A program made the position numbers and the translations under genes. Positions 1 to 9,155 of a DNA stretch of 64,000 nucleotides are shown here, one piece after another. The stretch's first letter is position 1; the number at the start of each line of letters is the position of its first letter. Location: NCBI RefSeq assembly GCF_016888005.1, contig NZ_JAFDVE010000009.1, positions 1-64,000 of the forward strand, in the 5' to 3' direction. This DNA is from Phycicoccus sp. CSK15P-2. GTDB lineage: Bacteria > Actinomycetota > Actinomycetes > Actinomycetales > Dermatophilaceae. The notes below the pieces were generated by a model. The model did no database searches. It saw nothing but the letters and a program-made list of their open reading frames with translations, and was not told the origin of the DNA.

Positions 1-18
1 CCCCCCCCCCCCCCCCCC
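1..18. repeat. Poly-C run at window edge
   Basis: The first 18 bases are all C. It lies 28 bases beyond the stop of the DUF4870 gene. It may be a true homopolymer, but a run exactly at the sequence edge could also be an assembly artefact. Confidence 0.6.
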
Positions 19-46
19 ACGACGGGTCAGCGGTGTGATGCCTGCG

Positions 47-700
47 TCAGCGGACGAACTTCGGCGTCATCGGCGGGTCCCACCACTCGCCGTTGTTCGC
101 CTTGACCATGCCGATGACGGGCATGACGAGGCTGTACACGGCGACGAGGAAGATCGTCACGAACCCGATGAGCACGAACATGAGGACAATCGAGACCACG
201 ATGCCGATGATCGTCGTGATCTGGATGTTCAGCGCGTTCGCCGTGTGGGACCGCACGAAGGGGCCCCGGTCCCGGTACAGCAGGTACATGACGAGTGCGG
301 CGACGAACCCGAGCGTCCCGCTCGTGACGACCATGACGGCGAGGGTGATGCCGTGGGCCGCGAGGCCCCAGGTCTTCTCCTCCTGCACCGTCATGGGGGT
401 CTGGCCGGCCGGGGCGTACCCCGGGGCCTGACCGTGAGCGCCAGGCGGGGGCGGAGGGGGAGGGGTGGCCGACGCCCCGGGCGGCGGCGGGCCGGCCGGG
501 GGCGGTGGCGGTGGGACGTCGGCGGCGGGCGGCGGTGGGCTCGGCTCGTGGGCCGGCTCTGGCTCGGGGTCCGGGGTGGTCTCGGGGTCCGGGGTGGTCT
601 CGGGCGCGACGGTGTCCCCGTCCTGCGGGGCCGGGGGCGGTGCGACGACCTCGGTGGGCTCGGTGCTCGACGCGTCGTCTCGGGGCTTCTTCTCGCTCAT
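47..700 (-). CDS. DUF4870 membrane protein with Pro-rich N-terminus
   Basis: The protein has 217 residues. The first half is a low-complexity, acidic and Pro-rich tail (repeats of D-P-E-T-T-P, then runs of proline and P-P-G). From about residue 110 a DUF4870-type module follows: a short W-G-L-A-A-H motif, then three hydrophobic segments with L-Y-R-D-R-G-P-F-V-R-x-H between them, as in the family. The ATG at 700 is preceded by a strong GGAGGAG. DUF4870 proteins are small integral membrane proteins of unknown role; similar Pro-rich tails occur in actinobacterial members. It is downstream of the DUF3097 gene on the same strand, with a 167-base gap. Confidence 0.8.
   Translation of the reverse strand: MSEKKPRDDASSTEPTEVVAPPPAPQDGDTVAPETTPDPETTPDPEPEPAHEPSPPPPAADVPPPPPPAGPPPPGASATPPPPPPPGAHGQAPGYAPAGQTPMTVQEEKTWGLAAHGITLAVMVVTSGTLGFVAALVMYLLYRDRGPFVRSHTANALNIQITTIIGIVVSIVLMFVLIGFVTIFLVAVYSLVMPVIGMVKANNGEWWDPPMTPKFVR
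563..598. repeat. 18-bp tandem repeat inside the DUF4870 gene
   Basis: The unit CTCGGGGTCCGGGGTGGT occurs twice head to tail. It encodes the repeated T-T-P-D-P-E part of the Pro-rich tail. Copy number could vary by slippage without breaking the frame, since the unit is 18 bases. Confidence 0.8.
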
Positions 701-867
701 GCTCTCCTCCTTGCGGTCTGCCCCTATCTCACACCCCGACATCGCCCTGACGCACGGACCTCCGGGGCGAGTCGGGGTTTGCATCGGGGTCCGGTCAGGG
801 CCGACCCCCATCGGGATGCGCCGGGCGGCACCGACCTGGGTCCACGGACCTCGTCGGCCCGGTGCGG

Positions 868-1740
868 CTACGGCGCGGTGACGAAGTCGATGAGCTCCTC
901 GACGCGGCCGAGGAGCTCGGGCTCGAGGTCGGTCCAGGAGTCGACGGCCGCGAGGATCCGTTTCCAGGCCCGGGCGAGGTCGGCCTGGGTCTCGTGCGGC
1001 CATCCCAGATGGGCGCAGATGCCGTGCTTCCACGACGTGCCGCGGGGGACGACCGGCCAGGCGTCCATCCCGAGCCGCTGGGGCTTCACCGACTGCCACA
1101 CGTCCACGTACGGGTGGCCGACGACGAGGACGTGGTCCGCGTGGGGCCGGACCCGGCGGGCCTCGTCGACGACGCGGGACTCCTTGCTCCCCGGGACGAG
1201 GTGGTCGACGAGCACCCCCATCCGGTGCTCGGCGTCGGGCCGCACCTCGCGGATGACGGCGGCGAGGTCGTCGACGCCGTCGAGCATCTCGACGACGACG
1301 CCCTCGACGCGCAGGTCGTCGCCCCACACCTTCTCGACGAGCTCTGCGTCGTGGCGGCCCTCGACGTAGATCCGGGAGCCGCGGGCGACCCGGGCCCGCG
1401 CCCCCCGGACCGCGACGGAACCGCTGGCCGTCCGGGACGAGCCGGCACGCGCGGCGGAGAGCCGGGTCGCCTGGGCCGCCGTGGGCGGGACCAACGTGAC
1501 CGGCGCACCGTCGACGAGGAAACCCGGCCCGAGCCGGAAACCCTTCGTCCGTCCGCGGCGGTCCTCGAGGTGGACGACGTGGATGCCCCCGGCCTTCTCG
1601 ACCCGGACGACCGCCCCGACCCACCCGGTCTCCGCGTCCTCGACGACGGTGCCGGGCTCGGCGGGCAGCTCGACCGCGCGCCCCCGACGAGGGGCGCGCC
1701 AGTCGCCCGAGAGCACGTCCGTCCCGTACCTGTCCACCAC
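868..1740 (-). CDS. DUF3097 family protein
   Basis: A 290-residue protein of an actinobacterial family of unknown function. It begins [15 protein letters not shown], the usual start of the family. The central part has [13 protein letters not shown] followed by [12 protein letters not shown]; an acidic pattern like this resembles a TOPRIM-type fold, which would suggest a nucleic-acid role, but that is only inference. The C-terminus holds conserved W-Q and W-K-H-G motifs. The start is GTG at 1740 (a second GTG at 1737 is equally possible); no clear RBS is visible. It is divergent from hrcA and shares its upstream region. Confidence 0.8.
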   Translation of the reverse strand: MVDRYGTDVLSGDWRAPRRGRAVELPAEPGTVVEDAETGWVGAVVRVEKAGGIHVVHLEDRRGRTKGFRLGPGFLVDGAPVTLVPPTAAQATRLSAARAGSSRTASGSVAVRGARARVARGSRIYVEGRHDAELVEKVWGDDLRVEGVVVEMLDGVDDLAAVIREVRPDAEHRMGVLVDHLVPGSKESRVVDEARRVRPHADHVLVVGHPYVDVWQSVKPQRLGMDAWPVVPRGTSWKHGICAHLGWPHETQADLARAWKRILAAVDSWTDLEPELLGRVEELIDFVTAP

Positions 1741-1830
1741 GGCCGCGAGGCTAGCCCGCCCAGCCGGGAGCGGCGTGGACCGCCGCGCGGCGGTTCCGGC
1801 TTTCGCATCGTCCGGGCGCGGCGCGTAGGA

Positions 1831-1857
1831 TTGGCACTCCGGCGGCGAGAGTGCCAG
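1831..1857. promoter_or_regulatory. CIRCE operator (HrcA-binding site)
   Basis: The inverted repeat TTGGCACTC-N9-GAGTGCCAG matches the CIRCE consensus TTAGCACTC-N9-GAGTGCTAA with symmetric changes. It lies 54 bases before the hrcA start and also faces the divergent DUF3097 gene. HrcA should bind here and repress its own operon with dnaJ until heat shock. Confidence 0.93.
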
Positions 1858-1911
1858 CACGTGCTCCGCCCGCGCGCAGCAAGCCCCGACGACGCCCGGA
1901 GGAGGACGACC

Positions 1912-2943
1912 GTGAACGACGACCGCCGGCTCCGGGTCCTGCGAGCCATCGTCCAGGACTACGTCGAGACCTCCGAGCCCGTCGGGTCCAAGGCCCTGCT
2001 CGAGCGCCACCGGCTGGGGGTCTCCGCCGCGACCGTGCGCAACGACATGGCCGCGCTCGAGGAGGAGGGCCTCATCGCGGCGCCGCACACGAGCGCTGGG
2101 CGCATCCCCACCGATGCCGGGTACCGCCTCTTCGTCAACCGTCTCTCGCAGATCAAGCCGATGACGGTCGCCGAGCAGCGCGCCATCGGGCACTTCCTCG
2201 AGGGCGCCGTCGACCTCGACGACGTCGTCGACCGCACCGTCCGCCTCCTCGCGTCGCTGACGCGTCAGGTCGCCGTCGTGCAGTACCCGTCGCTGTCCCG
2301 CTCCTCGGTGCGGCACGTCGAGCTCGTCCCGATCGGTGGCCCGCGGCTGCTCGTCGTCCTCATCACGACCACCGGACGCGTCGAGCAGCGGGTCATCGAC
2401 GTCGGCACCGACCTGCTCACCACCGAGGGCGAGGCCACGCTGTCCCTGCTGCGGACCGAGCTCAACGCCGCCACGAGCGGGCGCACCCTCGCCGACGCCT
2501 CCGCCGAGCTCGCCGTCGTGCCCGAGCGCCTCGACCCCGCCCACGGCGAAGTCGTGCGCGCGGTCGTCGCGGCTCTCGAGGACTCGCTGGCCGAGGAGCG
2601 TGAGGAGCGTGTCGTCCTCGCCGGCACGGCCAACCTCGTCCGCTCCGACCGGGACTTCTCGACGAGCATCGGGACGGTCCTCGAGGCCCTCGAGGAGCAT
2701 GTCGTCCTCCTCAAGCTGCTCGGCACCGTCGCCGAACAGGGCAATGCCGTCGCGGTCCGCATCGGGGGCGAGAACCCCTACGCGGGCCTGCAGAGCACCT
2801 CCATGGTCTCGACCGGCTACGGCGCCGGGAGCGACCTCGTCGCCGCCCTCGGCGTCGTCGGCCCCACCCGGATGGACTACCCCGGGGCCATGGCCGCCGT
2901 GCGCGCCGTCGCCACCTACGTCTCCCGGATCCTCGCGGACTGA
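1912..2943 (+). CDS. hrcA: Heat-inducible transcription repressor HrcA
   Basis: The 343-residue protein is full length for HrcA. It starts with a winged helix ([12 protein letters not shown], then [13 protein letters not shown]) and carries the family motif [14 protein letters not shown] near residue 65. The C-terminal part has the conserved I-G-G-E-N and G-P-T-R-M-D-Y segments. It represses class I heat-shock genes by binding CIRCE and is normally activated by GroEL. The GTG start has GGAGGAGGA six bases upstream. It is followed after 53 bases by dnaJ, so the two form the usual hrcA-dnaJ unit. Confidence 0.97.
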   Translation: MNDDRRLRVLRAIVQDYVETSEPVGSKALLERHRLGVSAATVRNDMAALEEEGLIAAPHTSAGRIPTDAGYRLFVNRLSQIKPMTVAEQRAIGHFLEGAVDLDDVVDRTVRLLASLTRQVAVVQYPSLSRSSVRHVELVPIGGPRLLVVLITTTGRVEQRVIDVGTDLLTTEGEATLSLLRTELNAATSGRTLADASAELAVVPERLDPAHGEVVRAVVAALEDSLAEEREERVVLAGTANLVRSDRDFSTSIGTVLEALEEHVVLLKLLGTVAEQGNAVAVRIGGENPYAGLQSTSMVSTGYGAGSDLVAALGVVGPTRMDYPGAMAAVRAVATYVSRILAD

Positions 2944-2996
2944 CGCGAGCGAGCCCCGCCACCCACCGACCACCTGCCACGGAGGACCACCCACCC

Positions 2997-4121
2997 GTGA
3001 ACGACTACTACGCCGACCTCGGCGTCGCCCGCGACGCGAGCCCCGAGGACATCAAGCGCGCCTACCGCCGTGCGGCACGCCGCCTGCACCCGGACGTCAA
3101 CCCGGGCGCCGAGGCCGAGGACGAGTTCAAGAAGGTCTCGCAGGCCTACGACGTCCTGTCCGACCCGCAGAAGAAGCAGGCGTACGACATGGGGTCCGAC
3201 CCCTACGCGGGCGCGGCCGGCGGTTTCGGCCAGGGCTTCTCGTTCAGCGACATCATGGACGCCTTCTTCGGTGGCACGGCCGCGGGGGCGACGGGGCCAC
3301 GCTCGCGGCAGGCCCGTGGTCAGGACGCCCTCGTCCGCCTCGACCTCGACCTCGCCGACGCCGTGTTCGGGGCGGAGAAGGAGCTGAGCGTCGACACCGC
3401 GGTCGGGTGCAGCACGTGTCACGGCGACGGCAAGCAGCCCGGCACCTCGACCCGGACGTGCGACGTCTGCGAGGGTCGCGGCGAGATCCGGCAGGTGCAG
3501 CGCAGCTTCCTCGGGCAGGTCATGACGACCCGTCCGTGCATGACGTGCCAGGGCTTCGGCGAGATCATCACCGACCCCTGCTACGAGTGCAGCGGCGACG
3601 GCCGGGTCCGTACCCGGAGCACGATGACGATCAAGGTCCCGGCGGGTGTCGACACCGGCACGCGCATCCAGCTCGCGGGACGTGGTGAGGTCGGCCCGGG
3701 CAACGGGCCGGCGGGGGACCTCTACGTCGAGGTCGCGGTGCGCCGCCACCCGGTCTTCCAGCGGCAGGGTGACGACCTCCACGCGACGATCGAGGTGCCG
3801 ATGACCGCCGCGGCCCTCGGCGCGTCGCTCGCCATGGACACCTTCGACGGCGGCCAGGAGCTCGACCTGCGCCGCGGCACCCAGTCCGGTGAGACGAGCA
3901 CGCTGCGCGGCCTCGGGGTCACCCACCTGCGCGGCGGCGGACGCGGCGACGTCGTCGTGCACTGGATGGTGCAGACCCCGACCCGGGTGGACGCCGAGCA
4001 GGAGGAGCTCCTGCGCCGCCTCGCCACGCTCCGTGGTGAGGAGCGACCGGAGGGCAAGGCCACCAACCCCGCGGAAGGGTCGCTCTTCGGCAAGCTCCGC
4101 GACGCGTTCAAGGTGCGCTGA
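2997..4121 (+). CDS. dnaJ: Chaperone DnaJ (DnaJ2 type)
   Basis: A 374-residue type I Hsp40. The J domain occupies residues 1-65 with the H-P-D signature that triggers DnaK ATP hydrolysis (L-H-P-D-V-N-P-G). A Gly/Phe-rich linker follows. The zinc domain has four C-x-x-C-x-G-x-G-like repeats: C-S-T-C, C-D-V-C, C-M-T-C and C-Y-E-C. The rest is the substrate-binding beta domain. It sits in the HrcA/CIRCE unit, as actinobacterial dnaJ2 does; a second dnaJ in the dnaK operon is expected elsewhere. The GTG start has GGAGGA ten bases upstream. Confidence 0.95.
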   Translation: MNDYYADLGVARDASPEDIKRAYRRAARRLHPDVNPGAEAEDEFKKVSQAYDVLSDPQKKQAYDMGSDPYAGAAGGFGQGFSFSDIMDAFFGGTAAGATGPRSRQARGQDALVRLDLDLADAVFGAEKELSVDTAVGCSTCHGDGKQPGTSTRTCDVCEGRGEIRQVQRSFLGQVMTTRPCMTCQGFGEIITDPCYECSGDGRVRTRSTMTIKVPAGVDTGTRIQLAGRGEVGPGNGPAGDLYVEVAVRRHPVFQRQGDDLHATIEVPMTAAALGASLAMDTFDGGQELDLRRGTQSGETSTLRGLGVTHLRGGGRGDVVVHWMVQTPTRVDAEQEELLRRLATLRGEERPEGKATNPAEGSLFGKLRDAFKVR

Positions 4122-4126
4122 GCCCG

Positions 4127-4870
4127 GTGACGCTGCCGGTCTACCTCGTCGCCGGGGGTCTGCTGGACGGCTGCGAGGCCGGCGACGTCGTCCGGGTCGA
4201 CGGCCCCGAGGCGCGGCACGCCGTGGCCGTCCGACGCACGCGGGCGGGGGAGCGGGTCGTGCTCGCCGACGGGGCGGGGTGCTCGGCCGAGGGGGAGGTC
4301 GCCGAGGTCGACCGCGACACCTTCGCCGTCCGGGTCGACGCGGTCCGTGACGAGCCCGAGCCCAGCCCACGCTTCGTGCTCGTCCAGGCCCTGGCCAAGG
4401 GCGACCGGGACGACCAGGCGGTCGAAGCGGCCACCGAGTGCGGTGTGGACGAGGTCGTCCCGTGGCAGGCGGCGCGCAGCGTCGTACGGTGGCGGGGCGA
4501 GCGGGGCGAGCGCTCACGACGCAAGTGGGACGCGGTGATCGTCGCGGCGACGAAACAGTCCCGCCGGACGCGTCGGCCGGTGCTGGGCGCGACGGCCACG
4601 ACGGAGGCTCTCGTCGCGCGCGTCGGCACGGCGGACCTCGCGCTGGTCCTGCACGAGGACGCGACCCTGCCGCTCGCTGGGGCGACGCTGCCGGAGGCGG
4701 GGGAGGTGCTCGTCGTCGTGGGCCCCGAGGGTGGGGTCGCCCCCGAGGAGCTCGAGGCGCTCGAGGCCGCCGGGGCCCGTCCGGTGCGCCTCGGCCCCAC
4801 CGTGCTGCGCTCGTCGAGCGCCGGCCCCGCGGCGCTCGCCGTGCTCAGCGCGGCTGCTCGCTGGCGTTGA
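4127..4870 (+). CDS. rsmE: 16S rRNA (uracil-1498-N3)-methyltransferase
   Basis: The 247-residue protein is a SPOUT-class methyltransferase that modifies U1498 of 16S rRNA. The N-terminal PUA-like part contains the family sequence E-A-R-H-A-V-A-V-R-R. The C-terminal knot carries the SAM-binding G-P-E-G-G-V-A-P-E-E-L and the closing R-L-G-P-T-V-L-R-S-S-S-A-G-P-A-A-L. The GTG start lies five bases after the dnaJ stop, so it is in the same operon. This neighbourhood is common in Actinobacteria. Confidence 0.95.
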   Translation: MTLPVYLVAGGLLDGCEAGDVVRVDGPEARHAVAVRRTRAGERVVLADGAGCSAEGEVAEVDRDTFAVRVDAVRDEPEPSPRFVLVQALAKGDRDDQAVEAATECGVDEVVPWQAARSVVRWRGERGERSRRKWDAVIVAATKQSRRTRRPVLGATATTEALVARVGTADLALVLHEDATLPLAGATLPEAGEVLVVVGPEGGVAPEELEALEAAGARPVRLGPTVLRSSSAGPAALAVLSAAARWR

Positions 4871-4937
4871 CCGCCGCATCGCGGGCGGCGAGACCGTCGT
4901 GGTCCGGCTCGCCGTCGACGTCCGAGAGCGCTGCCCC

Positions 4938-4943
4938 TAGGGT
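4938..4943 (+). promoter_or_regulatory. -10 box of HIT gene (leaderless)
   Basis: TAGGGT ends six bases before the ATG at 4950, which places the transcription start at or next to the A of the start codon. There is no RBS. This predicts a leaderless mRNA separate from the hrcA-dnaJ-rsmE unit. Confidence 0.5.
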
Positions 4944-4949
4944 CGGGGC

Positions 4950-5300
4950 ATGAGCGAGACGAGCCCGGACTGCCTCTTCTGCCGGATCGTCGGCGGTGAC
5001 GTCCCCGCCGACGTCGTCGCCGAGAGCGAGCACTCGCTCGCCTTCCGGGACATCGAGCCCCAGGCGCCGACGCACTGCCTCGTCATCCCACGGCGTCACG
5101 TCGCGACCGTCGGTGAGCTCGCCGACCACCCCGACGAGCTCACCGACGCCGTCGTCCTCGCCGCCGCCGTGGCGGCCCAGGAGGGGCTCGACGACGGGTA
5201 CCGCCTCGTCGCCAACACCGGCGCCCGGGCGCACCAGACCGTGTTCCACGCCCACCTGCACGTCCTGGGTGGCCGCGACATGACGTGGCCCCCCGGCTGA
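4950..5300 (+). CDS. HIT family nucleotide-binding hydrolase
   Basis: A 116-residue histidine-triad protein. The catalytic motif H-A-H-L-H-V-L-G-G lies near the C-terminus and the N-terminus has C-L-F-C-R-I-V-G-G, both typical of the Hint/HinT branch. These enzymes hydrolyse nucleoside phosphoramidates such as AMP-lysine; the actual substrate here is not known. It sits between rsmE and phoH, its usual place in Actinobacteria. Confidence 0.92.
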   Translation: MSETSPDCLFCRIVGGDVPADVVAESEHSLAFRDIEPQAPTHCLVIPRRHVATVGELADHPDELTDAVVLAAAVAAQEGLDDGYRLVANTGARAHQTVFHAHLHVLGGRDMTWPPG

Positions 5301-5354
5301 GCGGCGGTTTCTCGTGTGCCTGTCGTCGGTGCGGGCCCGTAGACTGGGGCCACG

Positions 5355-6446
5355 ATGACTGACCCGCACTCCGACGATCCCGTCGTGCCCTCCGGCTCCA
5401 CCCAGCCCCACGTGCCCCAGCACACGGTCACCATCCCTCCCGAGGTCCAGATGGTCACCCTGCTCGGCCCGCGCGACGAGCTCCTGCGGACGATGGAGCG
5501 CCAGTTCCCGCAGGTGCAGATCCACGTCCGGGGCAACGAGTTCCACATCGCCGGCCCGAGCTCCGAGGTCGCCCTCGTCGAGCGTCTGGTCGACGAGCTG
5601 CTCGCGGTCCTCGAGGGCGGCCAGCCACTGAACCGGGACGCTGTCGAGCGGTCGATCCAGATGCTCCGCGCGCAGACCGTCGAGCGGCCGGCCGACGTGC
5701 TGACGATGAACATCGTCAGCAACCGGGGCCGCACGATCCGCCCCAAGACGCTCGGGCAGAAGCGGTACGTCGAGGCCATCGACGAGCACACCGTGATCTT
5801 CGGCATCGGCCCGGCCGGCACCGGCAAGACCTACCTCGCCATGGCGAAGGCCGTCGCAGCGCTCCAGGCCAAGCAGGTGAACCGGATCATCCTCACCCGG
5901 CCGGCGGTCGAGGCGGGGGAGCGGCTCGGGTTCCTGCCGGGCACGCTCAACGACAAGATCGACCCGTACCTCCGCCCGCTGTACGACGCGCTGCACGACA
6001 TGGTCGACCCCGACTCCATCCCGCGGCTCCTCGCGGCCGGCACGATCGAGGTCGCGCCGTTGGCGTTCATGCGGGGTAGGACTCTGAACGGTGCGTTCGT
6101 CATCCTCGACGAGGCGCAGAACACCACGCCCGAGCAGATGAAGATGTTCCTCACCCGGCTCGGGTTCGGCTCGAAGATGGTCGTCACCGGCGATGTGACC
6201 CAGGTCGACCTGCCGGGCGGCAACCAGAGCGGCCTGCGGGTCGTGCGCGACATCCTCCACGACCTCGACGACGTCCACTTCAGCGAGCTGACGGCCGTCG
6301 ACGTCGTGCGGCACCGGCTCGTCGGCGAGATCGTCGACGCCTACGGTCGGTGGGACGCCGGTCAGCAGCGCCGCACCCCGCGGGACACGCACGAGGGACG
6401 TCGCCCCCGCACCCGCCGCGGCGAGCAGGAGCGGCCGGCGCCGTGA
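5355..6446 (+). CDS. phoH: PhoH-like ATPase (YbeZ type)
   Basis: A 363-residue P-loop ATPase. After an N-terminal KH-like part (I-H-V-R-G-N-E-F-H-I-A-G), the Walker A is G-P-A-G-T-G-K-T near residue 155 and the Walker B is V-I-L-D-E-A-Q-N. YbeZ works with YbeY in rRNA maturation and ribosome quality control. The C-terminus is a basic, Arg-rich tail. A TAGACT box lies at 5340-5345, nine bases before the ATG. The stop overlaps the start of ybeY (GTGA), so the two are translationally coupled. Confidence 0.93.
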   Translation: MTDPHSDDPVVPSGSTQPHVPQHTVTIPPEVQMVTLLGPRDELLRTMERQFPQVQIHVRGNEFHIAGPSSEVALVERLVDELLAVLEGGQPLNRDAVERSIQMLRAQTVERPADVLTMNIVSNRGRTIRPKTLGQKRYVEAIDEHTVIFGIGPAGTGKTYLAMAKAVAALQAKQVNRIILTRPAVEAGERLGFLPGTLNDKIDPYLRPLYDALHDMVDPDSIPRLLAAGTIEVAPLAFMRGRTLNGAFVILDEAQNTTPEQMKMFLTRLGFGSKMVVTGDVTQVDLPGGNQSGLRVVRDILHDLDDVHFSELTAVDVVRHRLVGEIVDAYGRWDAGQQRRTPRDTHEGRRPRTRRGEQERPAP

Positions 6447-6910
6447 GCATCGACGTCCTCAACGAGACCGACCACGTGCTCGACGAGCTCGAGCTCGTCG
6501 CGTGCGCCAGGTACGTCCTGGACCGGATGAAGGTCCATCCCCAGGCCGAGCTGTGCATCCGGCTCGTCGACGAGCCGGCCATGGAGACTCTCCACGTGCA
6601 GTGGATGGACCTCCCCGGCCCCACCGACGTCATGAGCTTCCCGATGGACGAGCTGCGTCCGGGGCGGGACGGCCTGCCCCCCGAGGAAGGCGTCCTCGGT
6701 GACCTCGTGCTCTGCCCGAGCGTCGCCGCGAAGCAGGCGCGCGAGGCGGGCCACGCCACCGAGGAGGAGCTGCTCCTCCTCACGACGCACGGCATCCTCC
6801 ACCTCCTCGGGTTCGACCACGCCGAGCCGGACGAGGAGAAGGAGATGTTCGAGCTGCAGCGCCAGCTGCTCCTCACCTTCCTCGCGACCCGCGGCCGTCC
6901 GGGGGCCTGA
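6443..6910 (+). CDS. ybeY: Endoribonuclease YbeY
   Basis: The protein of 155 residues shows the metal-binding signature H-G-I-L-H-L-L-G-F-D-H of the UPF0054 family, followed by E-x-D-E-E-K-E-M. It is a single-strand RNase for 16S rRNA 3'-end processing and 70S quality control. The GTG start overlaps the phoH stop in GTGA. The gene is followed by corC after seven bases. Confidence 0.95.
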   Translation: MSIDVLNETDHVLDELELVACARYVLDRMKVHPQAELCIRLVDEPAMETLHVQWMDLPGPTDVMSFPMDELRPGRDGLPPEEGVLGDLVLCPSVAAKQAREAGHATEEELLLLTTHGILHLLGFDHAEPDEEKEMFELQRQLLLTFLATRGRPGA

Positions 6911-6917
6911 CCCCGCC

Positions 6918-8207
6918 ATGACCCGGATCGTCCTCGCCGCGGTGCTGGCCACCGTGTTCGCCTTCCTCATCTCGATGGCCGAGTCCGCCATCGCGCGCAT
7001 GTCCCGGGTGCGCGCCGACGAGCTCGTCGACGAGGAGCGACCCGGGGCGGCCGCGCTGGTCCGGGTCGTGGCCGACACCGCCGCCTACCTGTCGGTGCTG
7101 TCCTTCCTCCGCGTCATCGCCGAGTCCACCGCCGCCGTGATGGTCACGCTCGCCGCGGTCGACGCGGTGGAGGGCACGTGGCAGCCGTTCCTCGTCGCGA
7201 TCGGGGTTATGGCGCTGGTGTCGTTCGCGATCGTGGGCGTCTCTCCGGGGACTCTCGGCCGTCAGCACAGCACCGGTGTCGCGCTGGTCGCTGCGCCCGT
7301 CGTGATCTGGCTGCGCCGGCTCCTCGGCCCCTTCGCCCGGCTGCTCATCGCCCTGACCAACGCCGTCACCCCCGGGAAGGGCTACCGGGACGGCCCGTTC
7401 GAGAGCGAGTCGGAGCTGCGGGGCCTGGTCGACGTCGCCCGCGAGAACCGGCTGATCGAGGCCGACGAGCGCGCGATGATCCACTCCGTCTTCGAGCTCG
7501 GCGACACGTACACGCGCGAGGTCATGGTTCCGCGCACCGACATGGTGGCGATCGACGCCGACCGTGTCTGCCGCCAGGCGATGAAGCTCTTCCTGCGCTC
7601 GGGGTTCTCACGCATCCCCGTCGTCGGTGAGAACGTCGACGACGTCGTGGGGCTGCTCTACCTCAAGGACGTCATCCGCCGGCTCAACGCCGACCCGGAC
7701 GCCGAGACGCTGCCGGTCACCGAGGTCATGCGTCCGGGCCGGTTCGTCCCGGACAGCAAGCCCGTCGACGCGCTGCTGCGCGAGATGCAGCTCGAGCAGA
7801 CCCACCTCGCCGTCGTCGTCGACGAGTACGGCGGGACGGCCGGCATCGTGACGATCGAGGACATCCTCGAGGAGATCGTCGGGGAGATCACCGACGAGTA
7901 CGACCGGGAAGGTCCCGAGACCGAGCAGCTCCCCGACGGCCGGACCCGCGTGTCGGCGACGATGCACGTCGACCATCTGGCCGAGCTCTTCGAGGTCGAT
8001 CTCGACGAGGACGAGGTCGACACCGTGGGAGGGCTGATCGGCAAGACCACCGGCATGGTGCCGATCCTCGGGTCGACGTGCGAGGTCGCCGGTCTGCGAC
8101 TGACCGCCGAGCGGATGTCCGGGCGGCGGCACCGGGTCGCGACCGTCGTCGTCGAGCGGGTCGCTCCCGTCGCGGCCGAGGACGAGCTGGAGGAGCGGGT
8201 CGGATGA
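6918..8207 (+). CDS. CorC/HlyC hemolysin-type CNNM-CBS membrane protein
   Basis: A 429-residue member of the UPF0053 family. Residues 1-150 form the CNNM (DUF21) membrane domain with about four hydrophobic segments. Two CBS domains follow (near residues 190-310, with V-M-V-P-R-T-D-M-V and V-M-R-P), and the end is a CorC_HlyC transporter-associated domain. Family members are linked to Mg2+/Co2+ transport or resistance. The ATG at 6918 is chosen because earlier in-frame codons lie inside ybeY. Its stop overlaps the era start (ATGA). Confidence 0.9.
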   Translation: MTRIVLAAVLATVFAFLISMAESAIARMSRVRADELVDEERPGAAALVRVVADTAAYLSVLSFLRVIAESTAAVMVTLAAVDAVEGTWQPFLVAIGVMALVSFAIVGVSPGTLGRQHSTGVALVAAPVVIWLRRLLGPFARLLIALTNAVTPGKGYRDGPFESESELRGLVDVARENRLIEADERAMIHSVFELGDTYTREVMVPRTDMVAIDADRVCRQAMKLFLRSGFSRIPVVGENVDDVVGLLYLKDVIRRLNADPDAETLPVTEVMRPGRFVPDSKPVDALLREMQLEQTHLAVVVDEYGGTAGIVTIEDILEEIVGEITDEYDREGPETEQLPDGRTRVSATMHVDHLAELFEVDLDEDEVDTVGGLIGKTTGMVPILGSTCEVAGLRLTAERMSGRRHRVATVVVERVAPVAAEDELEERVG

Positions 8208-9145
8208 GTGAGGTCACAGCCGCGCCCGAGGACGGTGGGTACGTCGCCGGCTTCGCCTGCTTCGTGGGCCGCCCGAACGCGGGCAAGTCGACGTTGACGA
8301 ACGCGCTCGTCGGGCAGAAGGTCGCGATCACCTCGAGCAAGCCGCAGACCACGAGGCACACCATCCGCGGCATCGTGACGACCGAGCGCAGCCAGCTCGT
8401 CCTCGTCGACACGCCGGGTCTGCACCGGCCCCGAACACTGCTCGGGGAGCGGCTCAACGACCTCGTCCGCGAGACGCTGCTCGAGGTCGACGTCATCGGG
8501 TTCTGCCTGCCGGCCGACCAGCGGGTCGGTCCCGGTGACCAGTTCATCGCGGCAGAGCTCGCCGAGCTGCAGCGGGGCAGGCGCACACCGGTCGTGGCCA
8601 TCGCGACGAAGTCCGACCGGGTCGACAAGCAGCGCCTGGCCGAGCACCTCATCGCCGTCGACCAGCTGGGGGAGTGGGCTGCGATCGTCCCGTGCTCGGC
8701 CACCGGGGACGACCAGGTCGACGTCGTGGCCCGGGTGCTGTCCGAGCACCTCCCCCCGTCACCGGGTCCGTTGTACCCCGACGGGCAGCTCACCGACGAG
8801 CCCGAGGCCGTCATGGTCGCCGAGCTCGTCCGTGAGGCCGCCCTCGAGGGGGTGCGTGACGAGCTGCCGCACAGTCTCGCGGTGGTCGTCGTGGAGATGG
8901 TTCCGCGCGAGGACCGGCCAGAGGACGACCCGCTCCTCGACGTGCGCGTCAACGTGTTCGTCGAGCGCGACAGCCAGAAGGCCATCGTCATCGGACGTGG
9001 TGGCTCACGTCTGCGGGAGGTCGGGACCACGGCGCGGCGGGGCATCGAGGCGCTGCTCGGCCAGCGAGTGCACCTCGACCTGCACGTCAAGGTCGCCAAG
9101 GACTGGCAGCGAGACCCGAAGCAGCTCCAGCGGCTGGGGTTCTGA
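8204..9145 (+). CDS. era: GTPase Era
   Basis: Full length at 313 residues. GTPase motifs: G1 G-R-P-N-A-G-K-S, G2 around Q-T-T-R-H-T-I-R-G, G3 D-T-P-G and G4 T-K-S-D. The C-terminal KH domain contains V-I-G-R-G-G-S-R-L-R-E-V-G. Era binds the 3' end of 16S rRNA and assists 30S maturation, in line with its partners YbeY and PhoH upstream. The start overlaps the corC stop. It is the last gene of the co-directional run and converges on the regulator array. Confidence 0.97.
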   Translation: MSEVTAAPEDGGYVAGFACFVGRPNAGKSTLTNALVGQKVAITSSKPQTTRHTIRGIVTTERSQLVLVDTPGLHRPRTLLGERLNDLVRETLLEVDVIGFCLPADQRVGPGDQFIAAELAELQRGRRTPVVAIATKSDRVDKQRLAEHLIAVDQLGEWAAIVPCSATGDDQVDVVARVLSEHLPPSPGPLYPDGQLTDEPEAVMVAELVREAALEGVRDELPHSLAVVVVEMVPREDRPEDDPLLDVRVNVFVERDSQKAIVIGRGGSRLREVGTTARRGIEALLGQRVHLDLHVKVAKDWQRDPKQLQRLGF

Positions 9146-9155
9146 CAGCGGGCGA

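Noticed and set aside
862-1911. Long open frame on the plus strand before hrcA (about 350 extra codons)
   Set aside because: It is antisense to DUF3097 and runs through the CIRCE element. HrcA starts at GTG 1912 with a strong RBS. The rest is a GC-driven shadow.
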